Part shown: positions 23,881 through 35,011 of the stretch, in pieces
How the letters are laid out: each line of letters begins with the position of its first letter
How positions within the stretch are numbered: the first letter of the stretch is position 1
NCBI RefSeq assembly: GCF_028372415.1
Contig: NC_092875.1
Coordinates: forward strand, 50,406,771-50,470,770
Source: Notamacropus eugenii
Lineage: Eukaryota; Chordata; Mammalia; Diprotodontia; Macropodidae
Length of the DNA stretch: 64,000 nt
Direction: 5' to 3'
Made by a program: the position numbers and the translations under genes
Notes under the pieces: model-generated
What the model was told of the DNA's origin: nothing
Database searches by the model: none
Seen by the model: only the letters and a program-made list of their open reading frames with translations

Positions 23881-24060
23881 GGTGTTTACAGAACAAAAGC
23901 AGAAGATGAAGTGATTGGATTCAGATGTGACCAGTGCACAGAGATGAAGACCTAGCACAAAGCCTGCAGGAACACAGTGGGCATCCTGAGCTGCTGGCTC
24001 CAGGAAGCCCTCACTGCCAAAGAGTCCTCAGAGACAGAATTAACAAAACTCAGAGCCCAG
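23881..24060 (+). pseudogene. GOLGA3: GOLGA3-like exon, frameshifted
   Basis: Acceptor tttgctccag. Starts TEQKQKMK then stop (aagtgattgg), where golgin A3 has TEQKQKMRRLGSDLTSAQKEM. The following SDVTSAQ and, in another frame, LQEALTAKESS (about 24,000-24,030) follow the family. The donor is degraded (gtcaaa). Confidence 0.85.
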
Positions 24061-24273
24061 GTCAAAAAGGGAAGAAACACCCATGCTCTAAATGTAGGAG
24101 ATGTCACCTTCTATCTTCCCCTATGGAGGTGTGGGCTCAAAGTGTAGGTGTGGGGGGGAAAGCATCCTTTAATCACCTTGAACACTACATTAAGTATTCA
24201 TTGGCATATTTTCCTCACTAAACTGCACAACCAGCTCAGGTCACAGTGAGACTTTATTGTTATTTCTCCCCAG

Positions 24274-24459
24274 CTCCAAGAATCCAGAGGCTTTAAAAGG
24301 AAGATAAAGCATCTTGAAGAGTTAAATCTTGAATTGAAACATGAGTGGGCAAAGCTGATGGGTCTAGGAAAGTCCAACACAGCCCTTCGGGAGCACAACA
24401 GTATCCTAGAAACAGCATTAGCCAAGAGGGAGGCAGATTTAGTGCAGCTGAACCTGCAG
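24274..24459 (+). pseudogene. GOLGA3: GOLGA3-like exon, still open
   Basis: Acceptor tatttctccccag and donor gtattt. All 62 codons are open: LQESRGFKRKIKHLEELNLE, then GLGKSNTALREHNSILETAL, AKREADLVQLNLQ. It matches golgin A3 closely apart from an in-frame loss of about four residues near the SNKKLA position. This is the best-preserved exon with 25,180. Confidence 0.92.
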
Positions 24460-25179
24460 GTATTTGGAGCCTTGTGCTAGTGGGTTGGTTCTCAGGGATC
24501 TTAAAATCAAAACACAGCTTTCTATAGAATAGTTAGGAGTGGAAGAAATTGGCAGCCAATCACAAGCAGAATGACTGTTTCTTCCTATCTATCCTTGTTG
24601 AGACAGGATTTTCAAAGTGGAAATGAGAACATTTCTCCTTCTTCCATAAGGCTATATTATAATTGGCAATTTTGCTCAAAATAGTTTTCTTAAGACAATT
24701 TTATCTTCTAGGACCAAGTGAATGTGGCTGATTTTTTTCTTTGTAGATTTGTTTAGAAAAGTAGAAATTGTTATTGTCTTGGTCATTCCTGAAGGTCATT
24801 CCTTAGCTCCTTTGTTTGGAAGCTTCCTCCAGTAAAAATCATACTGCACCCATTAGGGACTTGGCCAAGCAGTCCAATAAGAACCAGCCTTGCTTGAGAA
24901 GGCTAAGCCATAGCAGTAAAGTCTCTCCATCCTGCAAGCTACGTAATCCATTTTTACATAGATTCTCTGGGAAAGCATCTTAGTCTGTCTTTAAGTAGCA
25001 CATTGCAGTATTCAGGGTCCTGCTGGAAGCTGGTGCCAAGGAGAGCCTACAGCTCCCACCCTAAGATCTCCTGCTGTGGCAGTGCCATCAACCTCCCACA
25101 GCTCTGGTTTTTACACTGACTGTGCTCCCCAGACACCTGACAGGGCAGCGCCCCACCCCACTTTCCTCCTGTGGTCTAG

Positions 25180-25296
25180 GTCCAGGCAGTTCTACAGCGC
25201 AAAGAGGAGGAAGATCAGCAGATGAAACAGCTCGTTCAGAGCTTACAGACGGCACTAGAGAAGGAGAAGGCCAAAGTGCGAAGCCTCAAGGAGCAG
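25180..25296 (+). pseudogene. GOLGA3: GOLGA3-like exon, still open
   Basis: Begins directly after gtggtctag and ends at a gtatgt donor. Its 39 codons read VQAVLQRKEEEDQQMKQLVQ then SLQTALEKEKAKVRSLKEQ, nearly identical to golgin A3 VQAVLQRKEEEDRQMKHLVQ. It follows in the same order as in human GOLGA3 and is in phase with the previous exon. Confidence 0.93.
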
Positions 25297-25582
25297 GTAT
25301 GTGGATGCTCAGGTGTACGTGGAGGGCTGTGCCTGCTCCTGCTGCCCATGAGTCTCAGACCAGGCCCCACCTGTGCCCATGTGGGCTTGGAACCTGCCAG
25401 AACTAGAAATAAGTATTTTAGAGATGGGAGTGGCAAAGCCATTTCTCAGCCTCCTTCAAGGAGTAGGACTTAAAAGTCCTTTTGTCTATACCAGAAGTAA
25501 ATAGATCTGCTTAAATGCTTGTTTCACAGAAAATGCACCTTAATAGGCTTCTTGGCCTGCCTTTTGCCTCCCGTTGCCACAG

Positions 25583-25705
25583 GTGGCTGCAGCCAAGGCC
25601 AGTGCTGCTGGACAAAACCGCCGTCATTTCTGAGCTGGGGTCTTATAGCTGAGTGAGGTTAAGAAGGAGCTGCAGGCCAAGGAGCAGCTTGTTCAGAAGT
25701 TCCAG
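25583..25705 (+). pseudogene. GOLGA3: GOLGA3-like exon with two stops
   Basis: Acceptor gttgccacag, donor gtagaa. It reads VAAAKASAAGQNRRHF, stop, four residues, stop, LSEVKKELQAKEQLVQKFQ. The family has VAAAKVEAGHNRRHFKAASLELSEVKKELQ, so both stops replace ordinary residues in an otherwise well-kept exon. Confidence 0.92.
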
Positions 25706-25739
25706 GTAGAAGAATGACAGTTTGCAGTTAATATTGCCC

Positions 25740-25960
25740 AGCCAAGCCGTGCATGGAGTCAGAAAGACCCAAGTTCAAGTCTGTCCTGGGGCACTTACTG
25801 GGCTAAGCCCTCACCCTCTTGTCTGCCTCAGCTTTCTTAACTCTAAGATGGGATGATAATAGCACCTACTCCAATAAGATGATCATTATAGAGTGCTTGG
25901 CATACTACCTGGCACATAGTAGGCACTTAATGAATGTTAGCCATTCATAGTATTATTGTT
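25740..25960 (+). mobile_element. MIR/THER1-type SINE
   Basis: Long CORE-SINE: aagacccaagttcaagtctg, tctgcctcagctttcttaac, gataatagcacctactcc, gcacatagtaggcacttaat. Nearly full length, intronic. Confidence 0.85.
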
Positions 25961-26736
25961 AATATATCTCATTATCTCCTGAGGTCTGGAAGCCAAAAAG
26001 GCACGCAGTCTTTTCAAGTCTTGGTCATTACCAATGCAGATTTTCCTGGTTTCACCAAGCTTACCCTTGAATTTGATTTCTCTCCAGCACTTGGCTGTTG
26101 AGTAGGATCAGGAGGAGCAGCCCAGGTTCCATTTGGCCTGCTTTCTAGGCCAGCTCCAGAAAACATCTTAGAGCTCATGTAATGGATAGGCAGAGTTTCT
26201 GCCAGCAAAGGAATGCCTCGGTGGCATACTTGAGAGTAACTAGCAAGTGTGTATTTAAAATCACCCTTAAAACAGATCTGGGGAGGACTTTCATAAATTT
26301 GAGATGAGTTGCTATAATTCACACATCTGAAGTAAGAAATAATTGTGAAACCTGACAACCCATTGGATAACTAACAGTTCCTTATGTTGCCAAAAGTCCC
26401 TCATGGAAAATTCTTCTCTTTTGGTTCACATCTAAGGGGAGTTACATTGAAGATCACAAGTTTTACAAATGAACATAATTCCTATGAGTTACCATATGTA
26501 AAGTGCTTTGCAAACCTTAAAATGCTATATTAATGGCAGCTATTTGTTGGGGGACATCAAAACCTGGGCATTGTACTTGCTGAATTTGGGGGCCCTCCCA
26601 GCAATAACTGGGTAACATGCAGAATTAGAAAGCTTGGATTTGCACATCTGCATCTTTATTGTCCCTATCTCTCTTTTTTCCCTTTTCTCTCTGTTTGTCT
26701 CTAAAACATAAACGCTGATAACATGTTTATTTTCAG
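25961..26736. other. Intron sequence; part of a SINE tail, otherwise nothing recognised
   Basis: This interval should contain several GOLGA3 exons (the coiled coil between VQKLQ and TRKEPKGE), but none is visible. A MIR-like tail (gtaaagtgctttgcaaacct) lies at about 26,495-26,545. The exons were probably lost by deletion. Confidence 0.5.
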
Positions 26737-26897
26737 AGGAAGGAACCAAAGGGAGAGACCAATTCCAACCCTGTGACTCCTTTTAAAATTCCAGACTACC
26801 CTGTTCCTGCCTCTCTTCTAGAGTTGCTGCTTAAGCCCCCACCCACTGTGAGCAAAAAGCAGCTCAAGAACGTGAACGGCTGTCTCCAGCAACTGAA
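26737..26897 (+). pseudogene. GOLGA3: GOLGA3-like penultimate exon, still open
   Basis: Acceptor tttattttcag. It reads RKEPKGETNSNPVTPFKIPD, then YPVPASLLELLLKPPP and KNVNGCLQQLK, open to the donor (gtagga). Golgin A3 has NPATPIKIPDCPVPASLLEELL here. A second, separate copy of this exon lies at 28,221. Confidence 0.92.
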
Positions 26898-27037
26898 GTA
26901 GGACCTTTTTGTTTATCATTTAGTAAAGAAAATGGAGTCTGTTGGAAAAATGTTTCCATGTACACAACAAGTGGTTCTGTCAGCCTAAAAACCTCCTCTT
27001 TTCTGTGTTTCCGTACCATACTGCTGCATCTTACAGG

Positions 27038-27130
27038 ATGACAAAGTTTTCTGAGTTGAACAGGTTCACCCAGGGACTCTCTCTTCCAACTCCTACTTGA
27101 AGAAGACTCCCCTTGCACAGATCCCCAATA
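27038..27130 (+). pseudogene. GOLGA3: Possible GOLGA3 terminal exon
   Basis: After atcttacag a degraded stretch includes EQVHPGTLSSNS, loosely like EEHALTVHESLSSW of the golgin A3 C-terminus, with a stop upstream. Position is right but similarity is weak. Confidence 0.35.
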
Positions 27131-27394
27131 CAGGGTGAGCTAGAGGCTCACTGGGTTAGAGACACAGTTCTGAACAACCTGTGGCCCATGGCCCCTTGTT
27201 GTCTCCTAAAGGATTTTCAGGCTCAGCCAGTGAAAAAAGGAGAGGAAAATACCATTTGTATGTAGAGGAAGTCCTTGAGTACACTGCTTACAGATTGCAC
27301 AGGCCTGCTCTAACCTCTGCCAGGAGACCTCCCCTTCTGGGGCAGCCCTGACCGGAATGGGACAGCTCTAATTGTTTTTGGTTTCTCCACTCAT

Positions 27395-27780
27395 CCATCC
27401 TTTACTGAATAAATATATACTGTGCATGCACCCAGGATTCAGAACAGGGGATACTCGCAGCTTAGGAGAGTCTTACAGTATAGTTTAGTACATAAGACAT
27501 ATAATAATAGAGAAAGACTTACAGGGATTCGGAAGAAGGGAGGCTGAGCTGGACCCTCCTCAGAGGAGTTTTGGATTCTACTGAGCAGAGATTGCAGGGA
27601 AGGGCTTCCAGGCAAGGGGAAGAGCCTGAGTGAAGGCAGGACCAAGCAGAGCCAAGCCACGTGAGACCAGCTGGCCTCTGCCTCCAGGGGAGAGGCTTTG
27701 GGAATCAGCACCCAGAGGTAGAGTCAGCTGGGTCATCCCCTCCCTCACTGGCATGCCTTCTCACTGGTACTGCTTTTTTC
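27395..27780. other. Unrecognised, repeat-like sequence
   Basis: Contains text such as ttactgaataaatatatact and ttccaggcaaggggaagagc that resembles other dispersed repeats in the window (compare 63,640-63,760). No exon recognised. Confidence 0.35.
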
Positions 27781-27789
27781 CTCTGTAGT

Positions 27790-27890
27790 TCAGGCCCATT
27801 TGAGGCCATTGAGGTGAAGTGGCAAACCATTCTAAGAAATGCCAGATGGGGTCATGAAGAGTTGGACAAGACTGAACGCCACAACCTTAC
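27790..27890 (+). mobile_element. SINE fragment with a BovB-like 3' tail
   Basis: The segment gatggggtcatgaagagttg followed by gacaagactgaacgcc resembles the BovB/Bov-tA tail (gagtcggacacgactgag). This suggests a SINE that used a BovB-type RTE LINE. The 5' part is not clear. Confidence 0.5.
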
Positions 27891-28220
27891 ATCATTTGGT
27901 CCATTTCTTGGTTTTTGCCAGCCTGGTGGATGTCTTTGAATTGTTTTATTTGGCACATCTTTGATTATGAGAGAAGTTGAACAAAAAAAAAAGTTTTCAC
28001 TTTTTAAAGCTTCTAAAACTTTTTAACAACATGGAAGGAAAAGAGGAAGAAGAAACAAGGGTCAGGACTACGGCTCCAGGTGGATGAGCTCATCGAGACC
28101 CAAGAGGCAGCCTCTCTTTTTCCAGTTTTGTTTTCTTTGCCAAAGAGAATTCTCTTTGGACTGAAATAGTTGGTTAAGAAGATGATTCCAGAGTTAAGTA
28201 AGGTGACTTATTGCCTTTTT

Positions 28221-28330
28221 CAACCCTGTGACTCCCATTAAAATTCCAGACTGCCCTGTTCCTGCCTCACTTCTACAGGAGCTACTCAAGCCCCCACCCA
28301 CCAGGCACCAGGCACAGTTGAACTCTCAAG
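28221..28330 (+). pseudogene. GOLGA3: Extra copy of the GOLGA3 penultimate exon
   Basis: Reads NPVTPIKIPDCPVPASLLQE and LLKPPP, then diverges; it is closer to human golgin A3 in IKIPDC than the copy at 26,737 (FKIPDY). It begins at caaccctgtg without an acceptor or the KEPKGE codons, and its downstream half differs (RHQAQLNSQ) before ggtatt. It is a partial duplicate 1.3 kb downstream of the first. Confidence 0.85.
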
Positions 28331-28589
28331 GTATTGGGAAAAATAAGGCAGATATCTTTGGTGAGGCCACAAACAGGGATCTGAGGAAAATCATGGAGCA
28401 CAGGAGAGGACAAAAGGAGGGGGGAATGTCCTAAGCTTAAGAAAAAGGGAAGAGAATGAAATCTGCAGATGAAGAATAAGGAGTTTGACTCCTGTTACTG
28501 AGCAATTATAGATCATGTTATTAAAGGTGTGGGTAGCAAATGGCTAGAAAAGCATGTGGTGGCCAGGAGGTGCCAGCAGCTGGTTCTGA

Positions 28590-28930
28590 CATTCCTAAAG
28601 TCACCCCCAGCTCATTTCATCTCCCTTCTTATCAGGGTTATTAGACAGCTCAACAAGAGGAAGGCTGCGGTTATCATTTACCTAGATTTTGGCAAATCAT
28701 TTGACCAAGTTTCTCATGCTCTCCTTTCCAAAACAAGAGAGATTTGGGCTAGAAGGTAATACCTTCAGATGGACTTAGAATGGGATAAAGGACCAGACCC
28801 AAAGAGTAGTCATTCATCATTCATCATCAGCTTGGAAAGTGGTCTCTTTGCAGAGTGCAGTAGAGTTCTGGGCATGGCCTTGATCTAAAGTTTTTATCAA
28901 TGACTTAGGTAAAGGCATAGATGGAATACT
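28590..28930 (+). mobile_element. CR1/L3-like LINE RT fragment
   Basis: KAAVIIYLDFGKSFDQVSHA matches the YLDFSKAFDxVSH motif (RT motif A) of CR1/L2/L3-clade LINEs, with the catalytic Asp present. Downstream sequence (catggccttgatctaaagtt) fits decayed RT. Only a short open piece remains. Confidence 0.65.
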
Positions 28931-29149
28931 TTTCAAAAACAGTTATCTATTATAATAGTCAGGATTCCAAAAGATCTTATAGGCTAAAACTATTAGGTCT
29001 AATATCACAAGATAAAATTGTTTTCGTCCTCTTTCATTATGAACTCGACAAGCATCAACAAATATAACTATGTCTGTCAACATTAACCAAAAAATATAGA
29101 AAAAAAGGATTGCATATGTAACCATGAATCTCTATTATATATAATTTGG

Positions 29150-29830
29150 GAAATTTTAATGCATATATTTAATTTGTGTGACCCACATAGCCTTGTTGTC
29201 TGTGTTCCATTTCTGAACTTGGTTTTGTTCTTTTCTGTATATTTTTAAATGTGTATTTTACCCCCCCCCCTCCCTTTTTGACATCAGTATTTTCTCATTA
29301 CCCTTCCCTCCCATCATCTCCTTCCCTCTGTTCCTCCCCCAAGAAAATGAAATCTGCCCCTCTTATATCAGACAAATATAATAGGGGTGGGGGGGAATCA
29401 CACATTGGTAATTTCTAAAAGTAGTTTGATTCTCTATTCTACCAAGTCTCTATCAAGAGGATGGAGGCCTGCTTCATTACTAGTCTTCAAGTCATTGATT
29501 AATCATTGCATTGATCAGAGCTCTTAAGTCTTTCAGAGTAATTTTCCTTTACAACATTTTTGTCATGGTATATAAATTGTGCTTTACTCTGTCAGCTCAT
29601 ACGTCTTCCTAGATTTCTCTTAATCCCTTTTATAATTCTATACTATTCTTTTACATTCATATACCATAATTTTTTGGGTCATTCTCTAATTGATGGACAC
29701 CCCCTCAGCCTCCAGTTCTTTGCTATAGCAAAGAGTGCTGCCATAAACATTTTTGCATATATCAATCATTTCCTTCTTCTTTGATCTTTTTGGAGCATGA
29801 GATTATTTACTAGGTATGAAATAACAGAGG
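29150..29830 (-). mobile_element. L1-like 3' end, antisense
   Basis: The plus strand carries ctaattgatggacacccc and agagtgctgccataaacatt, a sequence familiar from the antisense of L1 3' regions, after a C-rich/T-rich stretch (29,250-29,345). Family assignment is by memory only. A related piece is at 55,125-55,556. Confidence 0.45.
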
Positions 29831-30345
29831 AGCTCCTTATCTGAAGTCTCAAAAGGTGCCAGAACTTTGCATCACCAAGGCAATATTCACAGCACCAACT
29901 GTGACTATGAGTATGTTGGCATAGTTCTGAATTGCAAAGTATAACAGACTCTCCATATAGAAGGTACAAGAAAAACATTTATTCACACACCAGAAAACCA
30001 AATATCAACATCAGAAAGCCAAATCCCAGCACCAGAAAGCCAAATCCATCATAACAACAACGAAATCCATCATAGTAACCAAGAACTCTATACGCATTAT
30101 CACACCTTCTCACAAATGAACACCCTCAAGCAAAATGCCCTTCTTTCATTCACTGCCAGATACCTGCTTGCTATTTCTCTCTCAATTGTAACTACTTTGT
30201 CTAATTTCCTCTCAACTCTGCTCCACCATTCCTGCTCCACTCATTTGGCAAGCTCCTCTTACCATATGTATCTTAGACTTCCATGTGATTGAAGCAGGTT
30301 ATATGAGCCTATTAATGGCTAGAAAGATCTTCAAATTAAGCAAAA
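29830..30345 (-). mobile_element. Partial LTR related to the LTRs at 34,544 and 37,202
   Basis: Shared blocks: agaaaacatttattcacaca-like start, cagaaagccaaatccatcat, and gcctattaatggctagaaag compared with gcctattaaggacctgggaa in the copy at 34,544. Broken remnant; limits are approximate. Confidence 0.55.
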
Positions 30346-30479
30346 AATACATTAGCAATAGAAGAAAGGTTACTCAGAGCTGGAAACATATAGCCACATG
30401 TCTTTTTAGGGGAATATATGAATTTGTGGATAATATTTCCTTTTTAAAGGTCAGACGTGTTGGACTTTAAAAAAATAAT

Positions 30480-31527
30480 AACATACATGTTACTAGGTTT
30501 ACATATTGTTATTTGGCACAATGACTGGCACAATGACTGGCACAATGACATTATTTTTATTGTCTCTCTAATTTAAGGTAATTGTTCCATACCTGATAAC
30601 TTGGAAATGATTTTTAAATACCAACAGCCGTATGAGCAATAATTTATATGCAATTGATATCATCTGAAGTTTATTGTTTGTGTTATTATTGTATTTGTAC
30701 TCCGTATTGTATTTCTAAAGTTCTCTTAGATTGTAAAATTTGAGAGACCATTGTGAGGTAAAAATGGCATTAAAGCACTTTTTAAACTGGATTTTGTTGC
30801 ATATGGATTTTTTTTTTAAAGGATGTGATAAAAATTTGAGAATTTGAAATGGTTATTTTTGTTTATAAACACATAATGTTTATAAACACATAATTTGTTT
30901 ATAAACAAATAATAGTATTTACTATGATAGCAGATTGAAATCTTGGCTATTATGAAAATATATACAGTAGTTTAAAGTGACAGATTATTGTCTGTGCAAG
31001 GTGATTCAGAAATGCATTCACCTAAATTGATAATGGGTTATTTCAAGTTGTAAACATACAATGTTTAGAGCATTGTTACATTTCTAAATTGTGTAATTTG
31101 GTAAACAATTGTATCATCTCTGTTAGTAAAAATCAATTTCTCTTATCTAAATGTTATATTGAGAATTGTGCCGTCGGAGAAAAGTGATGAATGGGTTAAG
31201 AGCTGTTAAATCATTCTATTTGACTATGTGCTGTAATTTAAGAAATTATAAATTTCCAAGTTTTGTTTGTATTTAAAAGGAAGTTTCAGTTAAAATTGTT
31301 TTGCTATAAATCGAGTGTTTACAAAAGTATGTTTGTGAAAGGAAACTTGGTAATTATACAAAGGCCTTGTTTAAGATCTCCTCTTATAATTTTTGTCAGT
31401 TATGTAAAACAGGTTTTGTGAGCATAGAATTTGGGAATTTTGTGTTTTCTAGGAATGAATAACATCAGGATAAACTGTAAGTTGTTTTTAAGGAAGGGAA
31501 ATATTTTTATGAAATGTTTTGCAAAAT
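30480..31527 (-). mobile_element. AT-rich LTR-element sequence, left of HAL1
   Basis: Reverse complement of the 13,740-15,000 sequence. Very AT-rich, no coding content. It is interrupted at 31,528 by a HAL1 and resumes after 34,110. Confidence 0.5.
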
Positions 31528-31542
31528 CTTTTGAATGATTTT

Positions 31543-34094
31543 TATTTTTTAGAAATTTATTTTTAGTTTTCAACATTCACTTCCCCAAATTTTGAGTTCC
31601 AAATTTTCTCTCCTTTTCTACCCTTCCCAAGACAGCATGCATTCTGATTACTCCTTCCAGCAATCTGCCCTCCCTTCTTTCACCATCTCCCTTCTCTTTT
31701 CCTCCACCCTCCGTTTTCTTTTAGGGCAAGATAAATTTCTATACCCCATTGCCTACATGTCTTATTTCCCAGTTGCATGTAAAAACAAATTACAACATTT
31801 ATTTTTAAAACTTCTATCCTTTCCTCCCTCCCCACCACCCTCATTGAGAAGACAAGCAATTCAAAATAGGTTATACATGTGCAGTCATGCAAAACACTTC
31901 CATAATAGTCATGTTGTAAAAGACTAACTGTATTTCCCTCTATCCTATCCTTCTGCCCCCATCTATTCTATTCTCTCTTTTGACCCTATCTCTCCTCAAA
32001 AGAGGTTTGCTTGTTAATTGCACCTTCCTCTCATTTGCCCTCCCTTCTATCAACACTCCCTCCTTATTTCGTCCCCCCCTACTTTCCTATAGGGTGAGAT
32101 AGATTTTCATACCAAGTTGAGTGTGCATGTTATTCCCTCCTTAAGTACCAAATTGAGTGTGCATGTTATTCCCTCCTTAAGTCAAATCCAATGAGAGTAA
32201 GGTTCACTCTTTCCCTCTCATCTCTCCCCTCTTCCCCTCCATTGTAAAAGCTTTGTTTTCATGCCTCTTTTATGTGGGAGATAATTTACCCCTTTCTATT
32301 TCTCCTTTTCTCATTCTCCCAATATGTTCCTCTCTCACCCCTTAATTTCATTTTTTAGATATCCCTTTATATTCAGGTCACCTGGTGCCCTGTCTATATA
32401 TAAAATTCCTCCAACTACCGTAATACTGAGAAAACTCTCAAGGGTTACAAATAATATCTTTCCATGTAGGAATGCAAATAATTCAATTTTAGTAAATCTC
32501 TTATGATTTCTCTTTCTTGTTTATCTTTTCAAGCTTCTTTTGATTCTTGTGTTTCAAAGTCAAATTTTCTATTAAAGTCTGGTCTTTTCATCAAGAATGC
32601 TTGAAAGTCCTTTATTTCATTGAATAGCCATTTTTCCCCCTGAAGTGTTATACTCAGTTAGGCTGGGGAGGTGATTCTTGATTTTAATCCTAGCTCCTTT
32701 GATCTTTTTAATATTATATTCCAAGCCCTGTGATGCCTTAATGTAGAAGTTGCTAGATCTTGTGCTGTCCTGTGTTTTCAGAATACCAGAATTATTTCTG
32801 ACTGCTTGCAATATTTTCTCCTTGACTTGGGAACGCCAGAATTTGACTACAATATTTCTAGGAGTTTCCCTTTTCGGATCTCTTTCAGGAGGTGATCAGT
32901 GGATTCTTTCAATGTCTATTTTACCCTCTGGTTCTAGAACATCAGGGCAGTTTTTCTTAATTATTTTTTGGAAAATGATGTCCAGGGTTTGTTTGATCAT
33001 GGTTTTCACATGGATCTGTTGTCCAGATCAATTATTTTTCCAATGAGATATTTCACATTGTCTTCTATTTTTTCATTCTTTTGGTTTTATTTGATAATTT
33101 CTTGATTTTTCATAAAGTCATTAGCTTCCATCTGCTCCATTCTAGTCTATAAGGAATTATTTTCTTCAGTGAGCATTTGGACCTCCTTTTCCATTGGAAC
33201 GATTCTGCTTTTTAAGGCATTCTTCTCATTGGCTTTTTGGATCTCTTTTGCCATTTTGGTTAATCTATTTTTAAAATTATTTTCTTCAGCATTTTTTAGG
33301 TCCCCTTTAGGAAGCAGCTGACTTATTTTTCATGATTTTCTTGTATCCATCTCATTTCTCTTCCCAATTTTTCCTCTCCTTCTCTTACTTGGATTTTCAA
33401 AATCCTTTTTGAGCTCTTCTGTGGCCCGAGTACAACTCATATTTTTCATGGAGGCTTTGGTTGTAGGAGCTTTGACTTTGTTGTCTTCTGTTTGTATGTT
33501 TTGATCTTGTCAACAAAGTAAGATTCTATAGTATGCTTGGTTTTTGCTCATTTCCCCAGCCATTTACTTAAGTTTTGAACTCTTTGTCAAGGTAGTTCTC
33601 TGCTTTCTGTGAGGGGCAGTGGGTCTTGTGTTCCAGAAGTAGCCATTAGTGCTGTAGCTGCCATTGCTGTACCTGCTGTGGGCTCCTCCACTGTCCCCCT
33701 CCATTCTGAGGCTGGGACTGGACCACACTGTATCACACAGATCTGACTGTTTTTTTCTACTAACCCTCCAAGGTGTCCTCTGGCCTTTGGGGTCAAGAAG
33801 TCCAAAAACCACCACAGTTGATGTAAAAAAAGGCCCCTTGAGGCCTGCTCAGACCCCATTTGTGTCAGCATAGTCCATGCTGGATTGTACTCTGCTCCCA
33901 GCCCTGCACAATAGATGCTTCCTGTCAACCTTCAAGGCTGTTTTGGCTGGAGATTTGCTTCATACCATCATTCTGTGGGTTCTGCAGCTCCAGAATTTGT
34001 TTAGTCATTTTTTTTTTTTTTTACAAATATTTGGGTCTTTTGTAGGGGAGCTCATGCAAGTCCCTGCTTTTACTCTGCCATCTTGGCTCCACCC
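31543..34094 (-). mobile_element. HAL1 element, fourth copy, near full length
   Basis: Flanked by an imperfect 15-bp target-site duplication (cttttgaatgatttt at 31,528-31,542; cttttgtataattct at 34,095-34,109). On the minus strand: 5' end agccaagatgg near 34,090, leader to about 33,570, ORF1 remnants (about 32,520-33,540) and 3' UTR to 31,543. ORF1 is more decayed than in the copy at 15,531. A local duplication of about 50 bases (taccaaattgagtgtgcatg) is seen around 32,118-32,180. No ORF2. Confidence 0.78.
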
Positions 34095-34109
34095 CTTTTG
34101 TATAATTCT

Positions 34110-34543
34110 TAGAAGGCCTACTAAATTTCTATTTGTAAGTTAATTTGTTGTAGTTCAAACCTACTCTGAATTTTCTGGGTTTCTGAGTGAGACCCTGATA
34201 TTTGGGGAATTATATTGCTAAATTTTTGAGTAGAGGTGAAAAGTTGGGATGGTTAAAGGCTTTTTAGCATTCTCTGGAAGTTTTGAGATTGAGTAAGGAG
34301 TTTTGAAACAGAATCCTTACAGTCTCTTCATTCTCTTCCTCCATTCCCTTGTCAAGATAAGAAAACAAAGCTTTACATTTTCCCACCTGGCAAAAGGAAA
34401 GGAGGGGATAGGGACAACAACTACAGTGAGGGCCCCACAGGGAATGACCCTGGGCCCCTGGGGCTGGAAAGCCTGGAAGCATTACCCAAGAAGCATGCCT
34501 CAGACTTGGGTAAACTTGCTTTCTTAAAGTTCTAGTATCTATG
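34110..34543 (-). mobile_element. AT-rich LTR-element sequence, right of HAL1
   Basis: Contains cacctggcaaaaggaaagga, the reverse complement of the tttgccaggtgggg segment at 15,412. It continues the element at 30,480-31,527 and ends where the next LTR begins. Confidence 0.45.
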
Positions 34544-35011
34544 TGTAACGCCAATGCTAAAACCACTGTAGCCTCTAAAGATATGCAAGTGCATTTCCAG
34601 GGTAAATTCATGAAATATAAAACTCTCTTCCTCAAAGATAAAACCAAGACATTTATTCAAACACTAGAAAGCCAAATCCATCATAATGACAAAGAAATCT
34701 ATCCACATTACCAATGAAGGGAGCATGGCCATCCCCAAGACTTCCTTCTGCCAGACCTCCCCATAACCAAACTTCCTTAGGCAAAATCACTCCCCCCACA
34801 CACACTAGCTCCTCTCCTCTGCTCTGCCTGCTCTCTCTCTCAGCTCTGCCTCACTTGCTCTCAACTGCACCCTTCCTGCTCCACCAGTTCTGCAAACTCC
34901 TTCCATCATGGGTTTCATATGACTCAGGCTATGGACTGGGCCAAAGCTCAAAGCAGGTCCCATGGGCCTATTAAGGACCTGGGAAAATCTTCAGATTTCC
35001 TTAGCATTACA
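34544..35011 (-). repeat. 3' LTR of the short LTR fossil
   Basis: Starts tgtaacgccaatgc and ends ccttagcattaca on the plus strand. Pyrimidine-rich U3-like middle (ctctgctctgcctgctctct). Confidence 0.65.

Larger units (their letters stand above)
19868..27130 (+). pseudogene. GOLGA3: GOLGA3 (golgin-160) 3'-half pseudogene, intron-containing
   Basis: A series of exon-sized blocks, in order, translate to the C-terminal coiled coil of golgin A3, a cytoplasmic-face Golgi tether and scaffold. They are separated by introns and mostly flanked by AG acceptors and GT donors, so this is a duplicated gene piece, not a retrocopy. Exons at 22,154, 24,274, 25,180 and 26,737 are still open. Exons at 19,932, 21,115, 21,486, 23,881 and 25,583 have stops or frameshifts. 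Two regions of the human protein are missing: the GGSSDSSLALHERIQ region between 24,060 and 24,274, and the long coiled coil after VQKLQ between 25,705 and 26,737. The N-terminal half is not in the window. Loss of exons and several stops make it a pseudogene, though some transcription cannot be excluded. Confidence 0.85.

Noticed and set aside
28028-28120. Short coding-looking stretch (VDELIETQEAAS)
   Set aside because: No match to GOLGA3 or ANKLE2 recalled, no clear splice sites; too short to support.
33564-33928. Two overlapping minus-strand frames of 83 and 113 codons
   Set aside because: Again HAL1 leader sequence; overlapping frames without family match.
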